From Oscillospiraceae bacterium (lineage in GTDB: Bacteria > Bacillota > Clostridia > Oscillospirales > Ruminococcaceae), in contig JAJQGT010000008.1 in assembly GCA_021201135.1 (NCBI GenBank), positions 124,001 through 188,000 of the forward strand: 64,000 nt of DNA, read 5' to 3'. Under the pieces are notes generated by a model that worked only from the letters and a program-made list of their open reading frames with translations, was not told the DNA's origin and did not search any database. Position numbers and translations under genes: made by a program. Positions 9,098-17,784 of this stretch are shown here, in pieces. The stretch's first letter is position 1; every line of letters begins with the position of its first letter.

Positions 9098-9565
9098 TCA
9101 GTCCTTCATCGACTGTCCACAATAACGGCAATAGTTGAGTCCAGCAGGCTGAGGCTTTCCGCACTTGGGACAAACAACCTCAGATGATGCCGTCTGCCGA
9201 ACCTGAGGTGCAGGAGCGGGAGTGGGCACAGGAGAAGGTGCGGGTGCTTGCTGGAAGGAAGGAACCTTTTCTGTTTTAACACCGTTCTGCTTTGTCATAA
9301 GCTCTGCATATGAAGTAAGCTCTGCCATGAATCCAACTACTTCACCGAAGCCATAGGTTGTTCTTGTTGATGCCCAGATAACGAAGCAGAGTATAACGGC
9401 TTCGATGATTCCGCCAATCACTATTACCGGTCCATATTCTCCTCCGATAAGGATTCCCATAATGACCGCAACAAGGGCAAACAGAACCGACAGAATGATT
9501 CCGAGGACAAGGAATATTGTCGCTACCAGCTTAATTGTTTTTCCTGAATTTTTTCTTTTTGACAT
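9098..9565 (-). CDS. Two-helix membrane protein with C-terminal zinc ribbon
   Basis: 155 residues. Two hydrophobic segments at about residues 10-36 and 40-64 are followed by an amphipathic stretch (YGFGEVVGFMAELTSYAELM), a Pro-rich linker and a C-terminal zinc ribbon (VCPKCGKP...YCRYCGQS). It is paralogous to the protein at 21930-22391, which has the same order of parts. The tail should be cytoplasmic because both termini of a two-helix hairpin lie on one side. AGGAGGT precedes the ATG. Function unknown. Confidence 0.78.
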   Translation of the reverse strand: MSKRKNSGKTIKLVATIFLVLGIILSVLFALVAVIMGILIGGEYGPVIVIGGIIEAVILCFVIWASTRTTYGFGEVVGFMAELTSYAELMTKQNGVKTEKVPSFQQAPAPSPVPTPAPAPQVRQTASSEVVCPKCGKPQPAGLNYCRYCGQSMKD

Positions 9566-9682
9566 AGTATTTACCTCCTATATTTATCGCTTCAAGAGCG
9601 ATTTTGGACTGATTTCAGTACCATCCTATACCGGTATGATACCACGGTTGATGATATTGCCGTGAAATAAGTTTTGCGAGTC

Positions 9683-10969
9683 CTACTGTTGATACGACAA
9701 CTCCAGAACATCCGCATATGTACCAAGCGGGTCGTCAGACAGCATGCACATTAAAACAAAACTTTCATACGGATTTGCGACATAAAGCTCTCCCAAAGAG
9801 CAATCCGCCAGAATCTTATTCGTTGAATTCACAAACGCATCATATCGTTTGAGATTGTTCGGATAGTCGTCCAGCTTCTGTGAGAAGATGAAGAAGTTGA
9901 GCGTTATCAGATCAAAGCGATCTATCTCCGCCTTTTCCAAAAGCAAATCGTTGATATGCTTCCTGCTGAAACGCTTGCCGAAAAAGGCTTGATTCAACGA
10001 TGAAGCACTCGCCGGAATCAGATTTCCGTGACTTCCGGCAGGAATCGCCGAGCATATGATGCGCTCAAGGTCTGCCTCTGACACATCTTTGGCTGAGTAA
10101 TGCCTTTTTTCTTCTCTTTTTTTGTTCAGCCGACGGACTCGTTCCTCATCGGATATTCTGCCGTCCCTGAGAAGACTGTCTCTGTATTCGGAAAACTCAG
10201 CATTAAAACGTTCTTCTTCAAGATTATTCATAATCCCGGCGACGCATATCCTTGCCTCGTTATACAACTGGTTGAAATGCAATTTTGCCGAAACGCTCAT
10301 TCTTGACCGACCGTCGCTGCCCGTCAGCTTTGCAAGATGATTCATGAGGTCATTCTCATTGCGGATACTTTTCATACCGGTTCTAATGACAGAGGTTCTG
10401 TCGCTGAGAACGCTTTGCTGGACAGATGGCTGCTCTTTCTGATTGTTATACTTTTCCCAGAGAGCTTTGTAATCGGAATAAGAAAGACCGTTTTTATAGC
10501 AGTACCAACAAACCACCTCAAATGGATCTTTTGGATTTATTGCCTGCTCATGCAAGGCTTTCCCTAAGAAATCATTCACATCATCCACACTCATCCTGAG
10601 TCCGAATCCCAAGAGAAACACTACGTTTCTTCTCACTGTCTGTTGCGTGAGCCAGTTCTTTGAGAGTGCGCTGAGTCGTGCCGTGGTCGGCTCAAATGAT
10701 ACGGGCGTGCAGTTTTCTTCAAACGAATCTTTGATTATCTGCTGATACTCACTTATCGGCACGTCCTGATAGTTATCCGTCATTCCGGCTATGCGATGAA
10801 TATATCTTTTAAGATAATCTCCAAATGGAATAGCCTTCAGATTTTCCGACAACGTCTCGAAAATCCTTCCGGCGTCGTCATCCCGGAAATCCGGATCGTC
10901 GACGGAATCATAAAAGCTTTCCCATGCAATCTCAGTAAAATCCGTTCCACCAAACTTATCATTTGCCAT
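9683..10969 (-). CDS. Unrecognised helical protein coupled to the ABC exporter gene
   Basis: A 428-residue, mostly alpha-helical, charged protein without signal peptide or membrane segment. I do not recognise a family. The ATG at 10967-10969 is chosen over the GTG one codon upstream because GGAG is 8 bp before it and because its ATG overlaps the upstream TGA (TGATG), a sign of translational coupling with the ABC permease segment. The sequence has a central basic region (KKREEKRHYSAKD) and a C-terminal region with LFFxKRFSRKHIND and LITLNFFIF stretches. Its place inside the kinase/FHA/ABC run suggests a cytoplasmic partner or effector of that system. Confidence 0.7.
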   Translation of the reverse strand: MANDKFGGTDFTEIAWESFYDSVDDPDFRDDDAGRIFETLSENLKAIPFGDYLKRYIHRIAGMTDNYQDVPISEYQQIIKDSFEENCTPVSFEPTTARLSALSKNWLTQQTVRRNVVFLLGFGLRMSVDDVNDFLGKALHEQAINPKDPFEVVCWYCYKNGLSYSDYKALWEKYNNQKEQPSVQQSVLSDRTSVIRTGMKSIRNENDLMNHLAKLTGSDGRSRMSVSAKLHFNQLYNEARICVAGIMNNLEEERFNAEFSEYRDSLLRDGRISDEERVRRLNKKREEKRHYSAKDVSEADLERIICSAIPAGSHGNLIPASASSLNQAFFGKRFSRKHINDLLLEKAEIDRFDLITLNFFIFSQKLDDYPNNLKRYDAFVNSTNKILADCSLGELYVANPYESFVLMCMLSDDPLGTYADVLELSYQQ

Positions 10970-11634
10970 CACGATTTCTCCTTTCTCAGCGAACTAAGTA
11001 CAATTCTTGCAAGAATAATACATACAATTCCGAAGAAGATGAGTATTCCCCATGAAGTCAAAAGATGCCCGACTGTATACTCATAGAAATCCTCTGCGAC
11101 ATGTGAAACCGGAACTCCCTGTTGCTGCAATTTAAGCGGCAGGTCGTTGAGATTGGCAGTTGTGCCATAGCCCTCCACACTCCAACGGCAGAGCGCAAAC
11201 CAGGAAATTATCTCGGTTGCACCGTCAAGCTTGAAGATAAGTCCGGAGAAAAGTATCTGCGGCATGAGAAGTATCGGTGCGACCATCATCGCCTTGTCGG
11301 CATTTGTGAATAGCGACGATACAAAGAGTCCCATGGCGGTTGCCGAGACGGCGGTCAGGAACGTTGTTATCAGAAGCTCCAGGAACGGATTCATCATCAG
11401 TCCTTCTTCCGGAAGCCCTATGGCGAGCGCGAACACTCCCATAATAAGTACACTCTGAATGAGGCACATGGTTCCGAGAACTATTACTTTTGAAAGAATA
11501 TATGAATTGAGTGAAAGACCAGTCATGTATTCTCTTTTCAGTATCGTGCGTTCTTTACAAATCTCTTGAATTGCATTAAACATTCCGACCCAGAACGCCG
11601 AACACGAAAGCGCAAACAGCAAGCTTTGGGTCAT
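10969..11634 (-). CDS. ABC-2 permease segment, C-terminal part of interrupted FHA-ABC exporter
   Basis: A 221-residue reading frame with about five to six membrane helices of the ABCG/ABC-2 permease type (EICKERTILKREYMTGLSL is the conserved loop after the first helices). It is in the same frame as the upstream gene and separated from it only by TAG at 11650-11652 and five sense codons. No good Shine-Dalgarno precedes its first ATG. I therefore read it as the second half of one Rv1747-like gene (about 775 residues if read through). It may be produced by readthrough or inefficient re-initiation, or it may be non-functional. It overlaps the next gene by one base. Confidence 0.7.
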   Translation of the reverse strand: MTQSLLFALSCSAFWVGMFNAIQEICKERTILKREYMTGLSLNSYILSKVIVLGTMCLIQSVLIMGVFALAIGLPEEGLMMNPFLELLITTFLTAVSATAMGLFVSSLFTNADKAMMVAPILLMPQILFSGLIFKLDGATEIISWFALCRWSVEGYGTTANLNDLPLKLQQQGVPVSHVAEDFYEYTVGHLLTSWGILIFFGIVCIILARIVLSSLRKEKS

Positions 11635-11649
11635 ATCGTACTGCTCAAA

Positions 11650-13296
11650 CTACTGCCCGTCGGCTACAAGCGAAATCAGATATGCCAGAAGCGGTGCCAT
11701 CAGCAAGAGTAGCAGAAGCCTCTGCCTGTCATTGATGACAAGCTTGAAGTAACGAAGGCTAAGAACCGAAAGCTGTCCTCTCTTGTGCTTCTTTGAGCGG
11801 GAAGTGTCAAGCTCGCCGCCCCGCCTTGAAGATGCTCTTTGCAATGCTTTGAACTTGTTGCTCCACGCAGGTGCGTTATCGGTTATGAGGTTATAGATGT
11901 CGACAATATCATCAACGCCGAAGAACTTAAGAGCAGAATCATAGTTTCCAAAGTAGCAAAGATTTCCGCCCTTGCCCATGAAAACTATCTTGTCGCAGAG
12001 CTTCAACTGAAGAGTGCTGTGCGTTACGAGAATTACCGTCTTACCTCGGTCTGCCATTTCACGAAGCGAGTGCATGAGGTTTCTCTCGGTTCCCGGGTCG
12101 AGACCCGAAGACGGCTCATCAAGAAATATAAGGTTCGGGTCGGAAAGAAGCTCAACGGCTATACTCGCCCTTTTTCTCTGACCGCCACTGAGCGCCTTGA
12201 TATAGCTTGTCCTCTTTTCTGTCAGCTCAACCACCTCAATCGCCCTGTCAACGGCGTTTTCACGTTCTTCGACAGTGGTATCTTTCGGAAGACGGAGCTT
12301 TGCGGCATATGTGAGCATATCCTTGAGTGTGAGATTGTCGTATACTATATCCGACTGGGGAACGTAACCTATAAGCTGTTTCAGAGAATCGAAGTTCTTG
12401 TATAAATCGACTCCATTTATGTAGACTTCACCGGATGCGGGATGAAGATAGCCGCACATTGCTTCCAATACTGTTGACTTGCCTGCTCCGGAACCGCCGA
12501 TTATTGCAACAAGCTCGCCCGGCTTTATATTCAGGCTCACATTATTGCAAGTCGTAAATAGCTTGCGGGTTTTCTTGTCCTTGCGCTTTATCACAACGTT
12601 TACCGCGTCTACGGTAATACCGTTCATGTAGCAGCGATAGTGAACTGCTGAGGAAGTGAAGATAAGCTTTGAGTTTGTAATAGTGATTACGTCTTTTTCG
12701 TGGAGCTTTTCCTTTCCGACAAGTCGTCTGCCGTTCAGGACAACGCCGTTGGTACTGCCACAATCCATTATGTAATAGCCGTCATACTCATAGGTTATCT
12801 TTGCGTGGAGCTTTGAAATACTGATATGAGGGAGAACGATGTCGCAGGTCGGATCTCGCCCGATAGTATAACTGCTCACCCCGCTCATCGGATAGGTTCG
12901 CCATTTGTTATTGGAGTCTCCCGCCGAGAACACCATCAGAACACCCTCGCTGATGGTCTCGATTCCGTCGTCGATTCTCACAAACTCTCCATCGCTGACA
13001 GCAATCGAGGCTACAGACATATTGTTATAGATAAGCCCGTTTGTACTGGCATTATCCTCAACAAACCACTGCCCGCCACGCTTCACAAAGAAGCCATGCG
13101 GCTTGGAATGCGTGACAAGCTTGGAAGTAAGCTTAACATCCACGCCGTCCCCTCGTCCGAAGGAAACGGTGTCCTTTCCGAAGCTGTCCAGCTCAAAGCT
13201 GATAAGATTACTCTGCCCATCAAACACAGTCACAGTAACCCCCACCGGTTGCCCCTGCCCTGTGCGATAAAGAGTTGTTCTGTCATAATCGGTCAT
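11650..13296 (-). CDS. FHA-FHA-ABC ATPase of Rv1747 type, ends at in-frame amber codon
   Basis: 548 residues. FHA 1 is at about 20-105 and FHA 2 at about 130-210 (YTIGRDPTCDIVLP, SISKLHAKI, GSTNGVVLNG, all canonical phosphothreonine-binding positions). An ABC ATPase follows at about 245-450 with Walker A GGSGAGKS, signature LSGGQRKR, Walker B LIFLDEP and H-loop VTHS, then one membrane helix before the TAG. In Mycobacterium tuberculosis Rv1747 the same order (two FHA domains, ATPase, permease) makes an exporter controlled by kinase PknF. Two kinases and a PP2C lie upstream here, which fits the same logic. Because the transmembrane domain is cut by TAG, the product may be inactive unless the stop is bypassed. 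Confidence 0.85.
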   Translation of the reverse strand: MTDYDRTTLYRTGQGQPVGVTVTVFDGQSNLISFELDSFGKDTVSFGRGDGVDVKLTSKLVTHSKPHGFFVKRGGQWFVEDNASTNGLIYNNMSVASIAVSDGEFVRIDDGIETISEGVLMVFSAGDSNNKWRTYPMSGVSSYTIGRDPTCDIVLPHISISKLHAKITYEYDGYYIMDCGSTNGVVLNGRRLVGKEKLHEKDVITITNSKLIFTSSAVHYRCYMNGITVDAVNVVIKRKDKKTRKLFTTCNNVSLNIKPGELVAIIGGSGAGKSTVLEAMCGYLHPASGEVYINGVDLYKNFDSLKQLIGYVPQSDIVYDNLTLKDMLTYAAKLRLPKDTTVEERENAVDRAIEVVELTEKRTSYIKALSGGQRKRASIAVELLSDPNLIFLDEPSSGLDPGTERNLMHSLREMADRGKTVILVTHSTLQLKLCDKIVFMGKGGNLCYFGNYDSALKFFGVDDIVDIYNLITDNAPAWSNKFKALQRASSRRGGELDTSRSKKHKRGQLSVLSLRYFKLVINDRQRLLLLLLMAPLLAYLISLVADGQ

Positions 13297-13347
13297 TGTT
13301 TCACGTCCTGTCTATAGTTGTAATTCTGTATTTTCTTATGATATGAA

Positions 13348-14586
13348 CTATTCATCTCTTACCCATGAGTCATATACGCTTCCATCAGAATTATATAACA
13401 CCCAACTTATCATGTTACCATCCGAATCATATTCGTACTCATACCAACCTGTTATACTTCCACGATCATAGAAGGTCAACTTTGTTTCATTGAAATCTGA
13501 ATCATATTCGCTTATCATACTTATACTGCCATCAGGGTCATAGCTTATTAAACGTGACCAATGATCCCCGCCCTCGTATTCATACTCAAACCACCCATCC
13601 AAACTACCATCTGAATGATAGTATGTAGTTTTAATCCACCGTCCATTCGACTCAAATTCTGTGACATCATATATGCTTCCATCGGACCTTCTTGTAATAT
13701 CCTTAATTCGGTTGCCTTCCTCATCATACTCATACTCTGACCATCCTGATATTACTCCGTCGCTATCATAGCCAATAGACTCTATTACCTTTCCGCTTGA
13801 ATTAAAGCTCGTCTCACCCCATGATGTAAGACCATTTTCATCGTAGTAGTAATATATTTCTTTTATCTTATTACCGTTTTCATCATACTCAAACAGGGTT
13901 TCAGTCCAAAAACCATCGTCCGTATAGTAATAGTAGTTTGTATTTTTTTCTTCCCGACCATTTGAGTCAAACTCGCTTATTTCCCATAGGGTTCCATCAG
14001 CTTTATAAAACGTTGCTTTTTTCAGCATCCCGTAAGAACCATACTCGTATTCAACCCAACTGCCGTCATCAAAATATTGAATATACGAACTCGATGTGTC
14101 TATCTCGAAAATAGAATAAAACATTTCTATTATTCTAGTAGTATCACTAATGCTCATTGCTCCAATTTGCAGAATTTCAATAGCCTTATCTGTGTCGCCG
14201 TTATCTACGTATATCTGCGCCAGTTCTATGTACCATTCTTCGTTAGTTGGGTCAATCTCTATAAGCTTTTCCAAGAAAGCAATTCTCGCTTCGCTGTCAT
14301 CAGAAAATGCTTCTAAAGCTGTTTGTAATGCCTCAACTGCACTATCAGTATCGCCAACGCCTACATACGCTTCGGCTAAGCCGAGATAGGCTGATTTGTT
14401 CTTCGGTTCTACTTCAATAACCTTGTTGAAGTAAACAATCGCCTGCTCATAATCAAGCTCAAGGAGATACTTCTCGCCGAGGTCTAAGAGCTCGATGGCA
14501 GTCAAGGCTTCTTCTGTTTTGCCACAGGAGGCAGAGAGGGTTAGGGTTAACGTGAGGATTAAGATTAAGGATAGTAGTTTTTTCAT
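13348..14586 (-). CDS. TPR lipoprotein with YD-like repeats
   Basis: A 412-residue predicted lipoprotein with lipobox LSASC. Its longer TPR region (about residues 28-165) is closest to that of the BspA lipoprotein at 267-2219 (ALTAIELLDLGEKYLLELDYEQ). The C-terminal half has short aromatic/Asp repeats of the form EYEYDxxGNxxKxxxY and SDGSIYD like those at 2957 and 5612. So its anchor resembles one paralogue and its ectodomain others, which supports domain exchange. It lies 27 bp downstream of the NPCBM kinase gene and 51 bp upstream of the FHA-ABC gene. GGAGG precedes the ATG. Confidence 0.8.
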   Translation of the reverse strand: MKKLLSLILILTLTLTLSASCGKTEEALTAIELLDLGEKYLLELDYEQAIVYFNKVIEVEPKNKSAYLGLAEAYVGVGDTDSAVEALQTALEAFSDDSEARIAFLEKLIEIDPTNEEWYIELAQIYVDNGDTDKAIEILQIGAMSISDTTRIIEMFYSIFEIDTSSSYIQYFDDGSWVEYEYGSYGMLKKATFYKADGTLWEISEFDSNGREEKNTNYYYYTDDGFWTETLFEYDENGNKIKEIYYYYDENGLTSWGETSFNSSGKVIESIGYDSDGVISGWSEYEYDEEGNRIKDITRRSDGSIYDVTEFESNGRWIKTTYYHSDGSLDGWFEYEYEGGDHWSRLISYDPDGSISMISEYDSDFNETKLTFYDRGSITGWYEYEYDSDGNMISWVLYNSDGSVYDSWVRDE

Positions 14587-14613
14587 GATGATTCCTCCGA
14601 TTTTTCAACAGTG

Positions 14614-17600
14614 TCAGGTGTCGCCCTTGGTAAATACTACGTTGGCAAAACCGACGGAATACGAAGTATTGCTACCATCAACTCTCTGAATTGTTAGTTG
14701 CTTAATACCGCTCACATTAATTTTGAATTCACTGGTCGATGTTCCACCTACAATTTCTACCGTTCCTAATAGCTTTCCATCTCCTATGAAGTTAAATGTT
14801 GCTGATTTTGAATAGCCATCAATACAACCAGCTAATCCAGAAACATAGTCATATTCTCCGTTCAAATTGAATAGTGCCACTGTATATGAAGGAACAGCGG
14901 TGAACCCATACTGATAAGTAGTGCCTTCCATGTAGAATGACGATGATCCGCTGTACTCTTTATAATAAGAACTTGTGTATGGTGAAATATCCCTGCCAAT
15001 GTAAGCTTCATCCTGCAAGTTTGTAATCACTGTATAATCCGGCTTTTCCACATTTGAAGTGTAAAACACTACATTTGCAAACCCTACAGAATATGAAGTA
15101 TTAGTGCCATCAACCCTTTGTATGGTGAGCTGATTTACTCCGCTTACATCTATTGTAAATTCCTTTGGTAATTCTCCCCCAGTAATTTCAACCGTACCTA
15201 AAACCCTACCGTCCCCAACGAAATTGAAAGTCGCCGATTTCATATAACCATCAACGCTTCCTGCAAGCCCGGAAATATAATCATATTCCCCATTCAAATT
15301 AAACATTGCCGTCGTATATGCTGGAACAGCAGTAAAGCCATATTGATAGGCAACACCTCCCATATAGAATGATGATGAGCCATCATATTCTTTGTAGTAA
15401 CTACTAGTATATGGAGAAATATCCTTACCCACATAGACTTCATCTTGAGAACTCCTTACAAGTGCATAATCTACTTGCTCCACGTCCGAAGTATAAAACA
15501 CTACATTTGCAAAACCTACAGAATACGAAGTGCTACTCCCATCTACCCTCTGAATGGTGAGTTGGCTTATTCCGCTCACATCTATTACGAATTCCTTTGG
15601 CAACTGCCCACCTGTAATTTCAACGGTTCCCAGTACTTTGCCATCACCTATAAAATTGAAAGTTGCCGATTTTGTATAACCATCAATACTTCCAGCAAGT
15701 CCGGAAACATAATCATACTCACCATTCAAATTAAACATCGCCGTTGTATATGCTGGTACCGCAATGAATCCATATTGGTACGCAACGCCTCCCATGTAGA
15801 ATGCTGAAGAGCCGGTATATTCCTTGTAGTAGCTACTTGTATACGGCGAGATATCTCGTCCCACATAAGCATACGAATTCTCATATTTATAAACCGCATC
15901 CGAGAGGGTTGTCTTTTCAGCCTTCAAAGCTTCATTGCTCGGGAACGCTTTCAGAGCAGTGTTGAGAAGTTCTTCAGCAGTATCAAAGTCCTTCGTTGCG
16001 ATTTTCGCATCAATCTCGCCTATCGCATCTTCAACATAGCTATCCTCATAACCGCTTGCCTTCTCCGAAAGCTCGTCATCTTCGCCGATTACAGCTATGG
16101 CTGTTTCGATTACCTGAATTGCTCCCAAGTAGTCGGGCTCATCTGCGAGGGCAAGAGCATCCGCCTCGGTGATGGTCTCTGCCTTGTAGGCTTCAACATA
16201 TTCGTCAAGAGTCGATTGATAATCGGCATCTTCTCCACTACTCTCAAGAGCGTCGGATATGATGACTATAGCTGTAGCATAATCTCCGGCGTCGGCATAA
16301 TCGGCGGCTTGTGCGAGGATTTCCTGCTTTGTCTGCTCAGCCAATACGGTCTCGTACCCTTCCGTATATTCCGCAAGCTTGTCAGTGAGCGAAGTGGAAT
16401 CGGGATAGGTGACGAGCATAAGCTGTACCTTCTCTATAGCCGCTTCATAGTCGCCGTCTTCGGCAAGAGCATCTGCTTCGCTTATCGCATCAGCAATAAG
16501 CCCTTCGTCATACGATGAATACTTTACGCCGTCTTCAGTTGATGACTCTTCACCGTCGACTTCCGATAAAACCTCCGTGAAATCAATATTATTCACTATA
16601 ACTTTCGCAACAACGCCTATTCCGGCAATGAGTACGACAGCAAGAACAGCGACAAGCGCAATCAGCGGGGCTTTGCTCTTTTTCTTTTTGTTACCAAAAG
16701 CGACCGAGGAGTTTGCAGTATCTACTCTTTCTGTCTGGGAGTCATATTCAGAGTTGGAAGCTATGGGGCGATTCACTACCGCCGTGGCGTTCGGATCGGT
16801 GCTTGCAGATCTTTTCGGGGCATATGTGCCGTTAGCCACATCCGTCAATGCCTTCTTGAATTCGGTAGCGCTCTTAAATCTTATATTTGGGTCATAAGCG
16901 CATGCCCGCAAGATGACATCCGTCATTGCGGGTGATGCGTTTTTCGGGACGGGCAAAGGCTCACCACGAAGCCGTCTGTCAACCGCTCTCTGGCGCTCAT
17001 TCGGGTTGAACATCTGCTCCTCTGTGATAAACGGAAGACGGTTGTCGTTGAGAAGACGGTATAAGACTATTCCGAGTGAATAGATATCAACTGTGGCATC
17101 ATAGTACCTGCCGGCGGCTATTTCGGGAGCCATATAATTATAAGTACCCTTCTGTGAGAGACCGCCGGTGACGTTCTCAAGCTTTCTCGCAATTCCGAAG
17201 TCGCCGAGCTTGAAGTAGCCGAAATCATTGATGAAGATATTCTCAGGCTTGATGTCTCTGTGAATTATTTTTCTCTGAGCACAGATTTCGAGGGCAGTGC
17301 AAATGTCAATGCCAAGCCTGATAACCTCTTTCTCGGTCATCTGCCTGTTCTGTATGTAAGTATTGAACGGTGTCAGAAGTTCCATACGGATGAAGATGTC
17401 CCAACCGACACTGTCTTTCTTCTCCATTACGCGATAGTCCTCAACGCTGACTATATTCTGCATTCCCTTGAAGGTCTCCATCAGCTGAACCTCGCTGACG
17501 AAGTCGTTGACTATGTTCTGGAAATAAGTCCTAGTACCATCGACAGTCATTCCCTCGGAGCGTAAGGAGTCAACCTCAGACCTGTCCGTCGGAATAGTAA

Positions 17601-17736
17601 TAACCTTGACCGCCGCCTTGCTCTGCACACCGTGATCGGTTCTGACAGCCTCATAAACTGTTCCGAACGACCCGCGTCCGATTTCCTTTGTTACTGTCCA
17701 TTCAGACCATACATTCTGCAAAATATCTCTTTCCAT
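14614..17736 (-). CDS. Receptor Ser/Thr kinase with TPR-like region and three NPCBM-like ectodomains
   Basis: 1040 residues from the ATG at 17734-17736 (a GTG seven codons upstream lacks a ribosome site). Kinase at about 10-280: loop GRGSFGTVYE, HRDIKPEN, GDFGIAR, all catalytic residues present. One membrane helix lies at about 349-375. About 400-600 is helical TPR-like repeats. Three tandem units of about 140 residues follow at about 619-1040, each starting GRDISPYTSSYYKEY or GKDISPYTSSYYKEY and ending SYSVGFANVVF. Their order of motifs (DGYxKSATFNFxGDGKxLGTVEI, FxIDVSGxxQLTIQ) fits NPCBM/NEW2 carbohydrate-binding-like modules. I infer a glycan-sensing kinase; the three units are recent duplicates. 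Confidence 0.87.
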   Translation of the reverse strand: MERDILQNVWSEWTVTKEIGRGSFGTVYEAVRTDHGVQSKAAVKVITIPTDRSEVDSLRSEGMTVDGTRTYFQNIVNDFVSEVQLMETFKGMQNIVSVEDYRVMEKKDSVGWDIFIRMELLTPFNTYIQNRQMTEKEVIRLGIDICTALEICAQRKIIHRDIKPENIFINDFGYFKLGDFGIARKLENVTGGLSQKGTYNYMAPEIAAGRYYDATVDIYSLGIVLYRLLNDNRLPFITEEQMFNPNERQRAVDRRLRGEPLPVPKNASPAMTDVILRACAYDPNIRFKSATEFKKALTDVANGTYAPKRSASTDPNATAVVNRPIASNSEYDSQTERVDTANSSVAFGNKKKKSKAPLIALVAVLAVVLIAGIGVVAKVIVNNIDFTEVLSEVDGEESSTEDGVKYSSYDEGLIADAISEADALAEDGDYEAAIEKVQLMLVTYPDSTSLTDKLAEYTEGYETVLAEQTKQEILAQAADYADAGDYATAIVIISDALESSGEDADYQSTLDEYVEAYKAETITEADALALADEPDYLGAIQVIETAIAVIGEDDELSEKASGYEDSYVEDAIGEIDAKIATKDFDTAEELLNTALKAFPSNEALKAEKTTLSDAVYKYENSYAYVGRDISPYTSSYYKEYTGSSAFYMGGVAYQYGFIAVPAYTTAMFNLNGEYDYVSGLAGSIDGYTKSATFNFIGDGKVLGTVEITGGQLPKEFVIDVSGISQLTIQRVDGSSTSYSVGFANVVFYTSDVEQVDYALVRSSQDEVYVGKDISPYTSSYYKEYDGSSSFYMGGVAYQYGFTAVPAYTTAMFNLNGEYDYISGLAGSVDGYMKSATFNFVGDGRVLGTVEITGGELPKEFTIDVSGVNQLTIQRVDGTNTSYSVGFANVVFYTSNVEKPDYTVITNLQDEAYIGRDISPYTSSYYKEYSGSSSFYMEGTTYQYGFTAVPSYTVALFNLNGEYDYVSGLAGCIDGYSKSATFNFIGDGKLLGTVEIVGGTSTSEFKINVSGIKQLTIQRVDGSNTSYSVGFANVVFTKGDT

Positions 17737-17784
17737 ATAGTTAATCAGCCTTTCCACAATTATATTTGAAGGTAGTTATCGTTT

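Noticed and set aside
11650-11652. Genome-wide recoding of TAG to an amino acid
   Set aside because: TAG ends other intact genes here (2303-2305, 63851-63853), so it is a normal stop; only the FHA-ABC gene has it internally.
13298-13313. TGTTTCACGT as a second parS site
   Set aside because: Only the left 10 bases match; the right half lacks the inverted copy, so it is probably chance.
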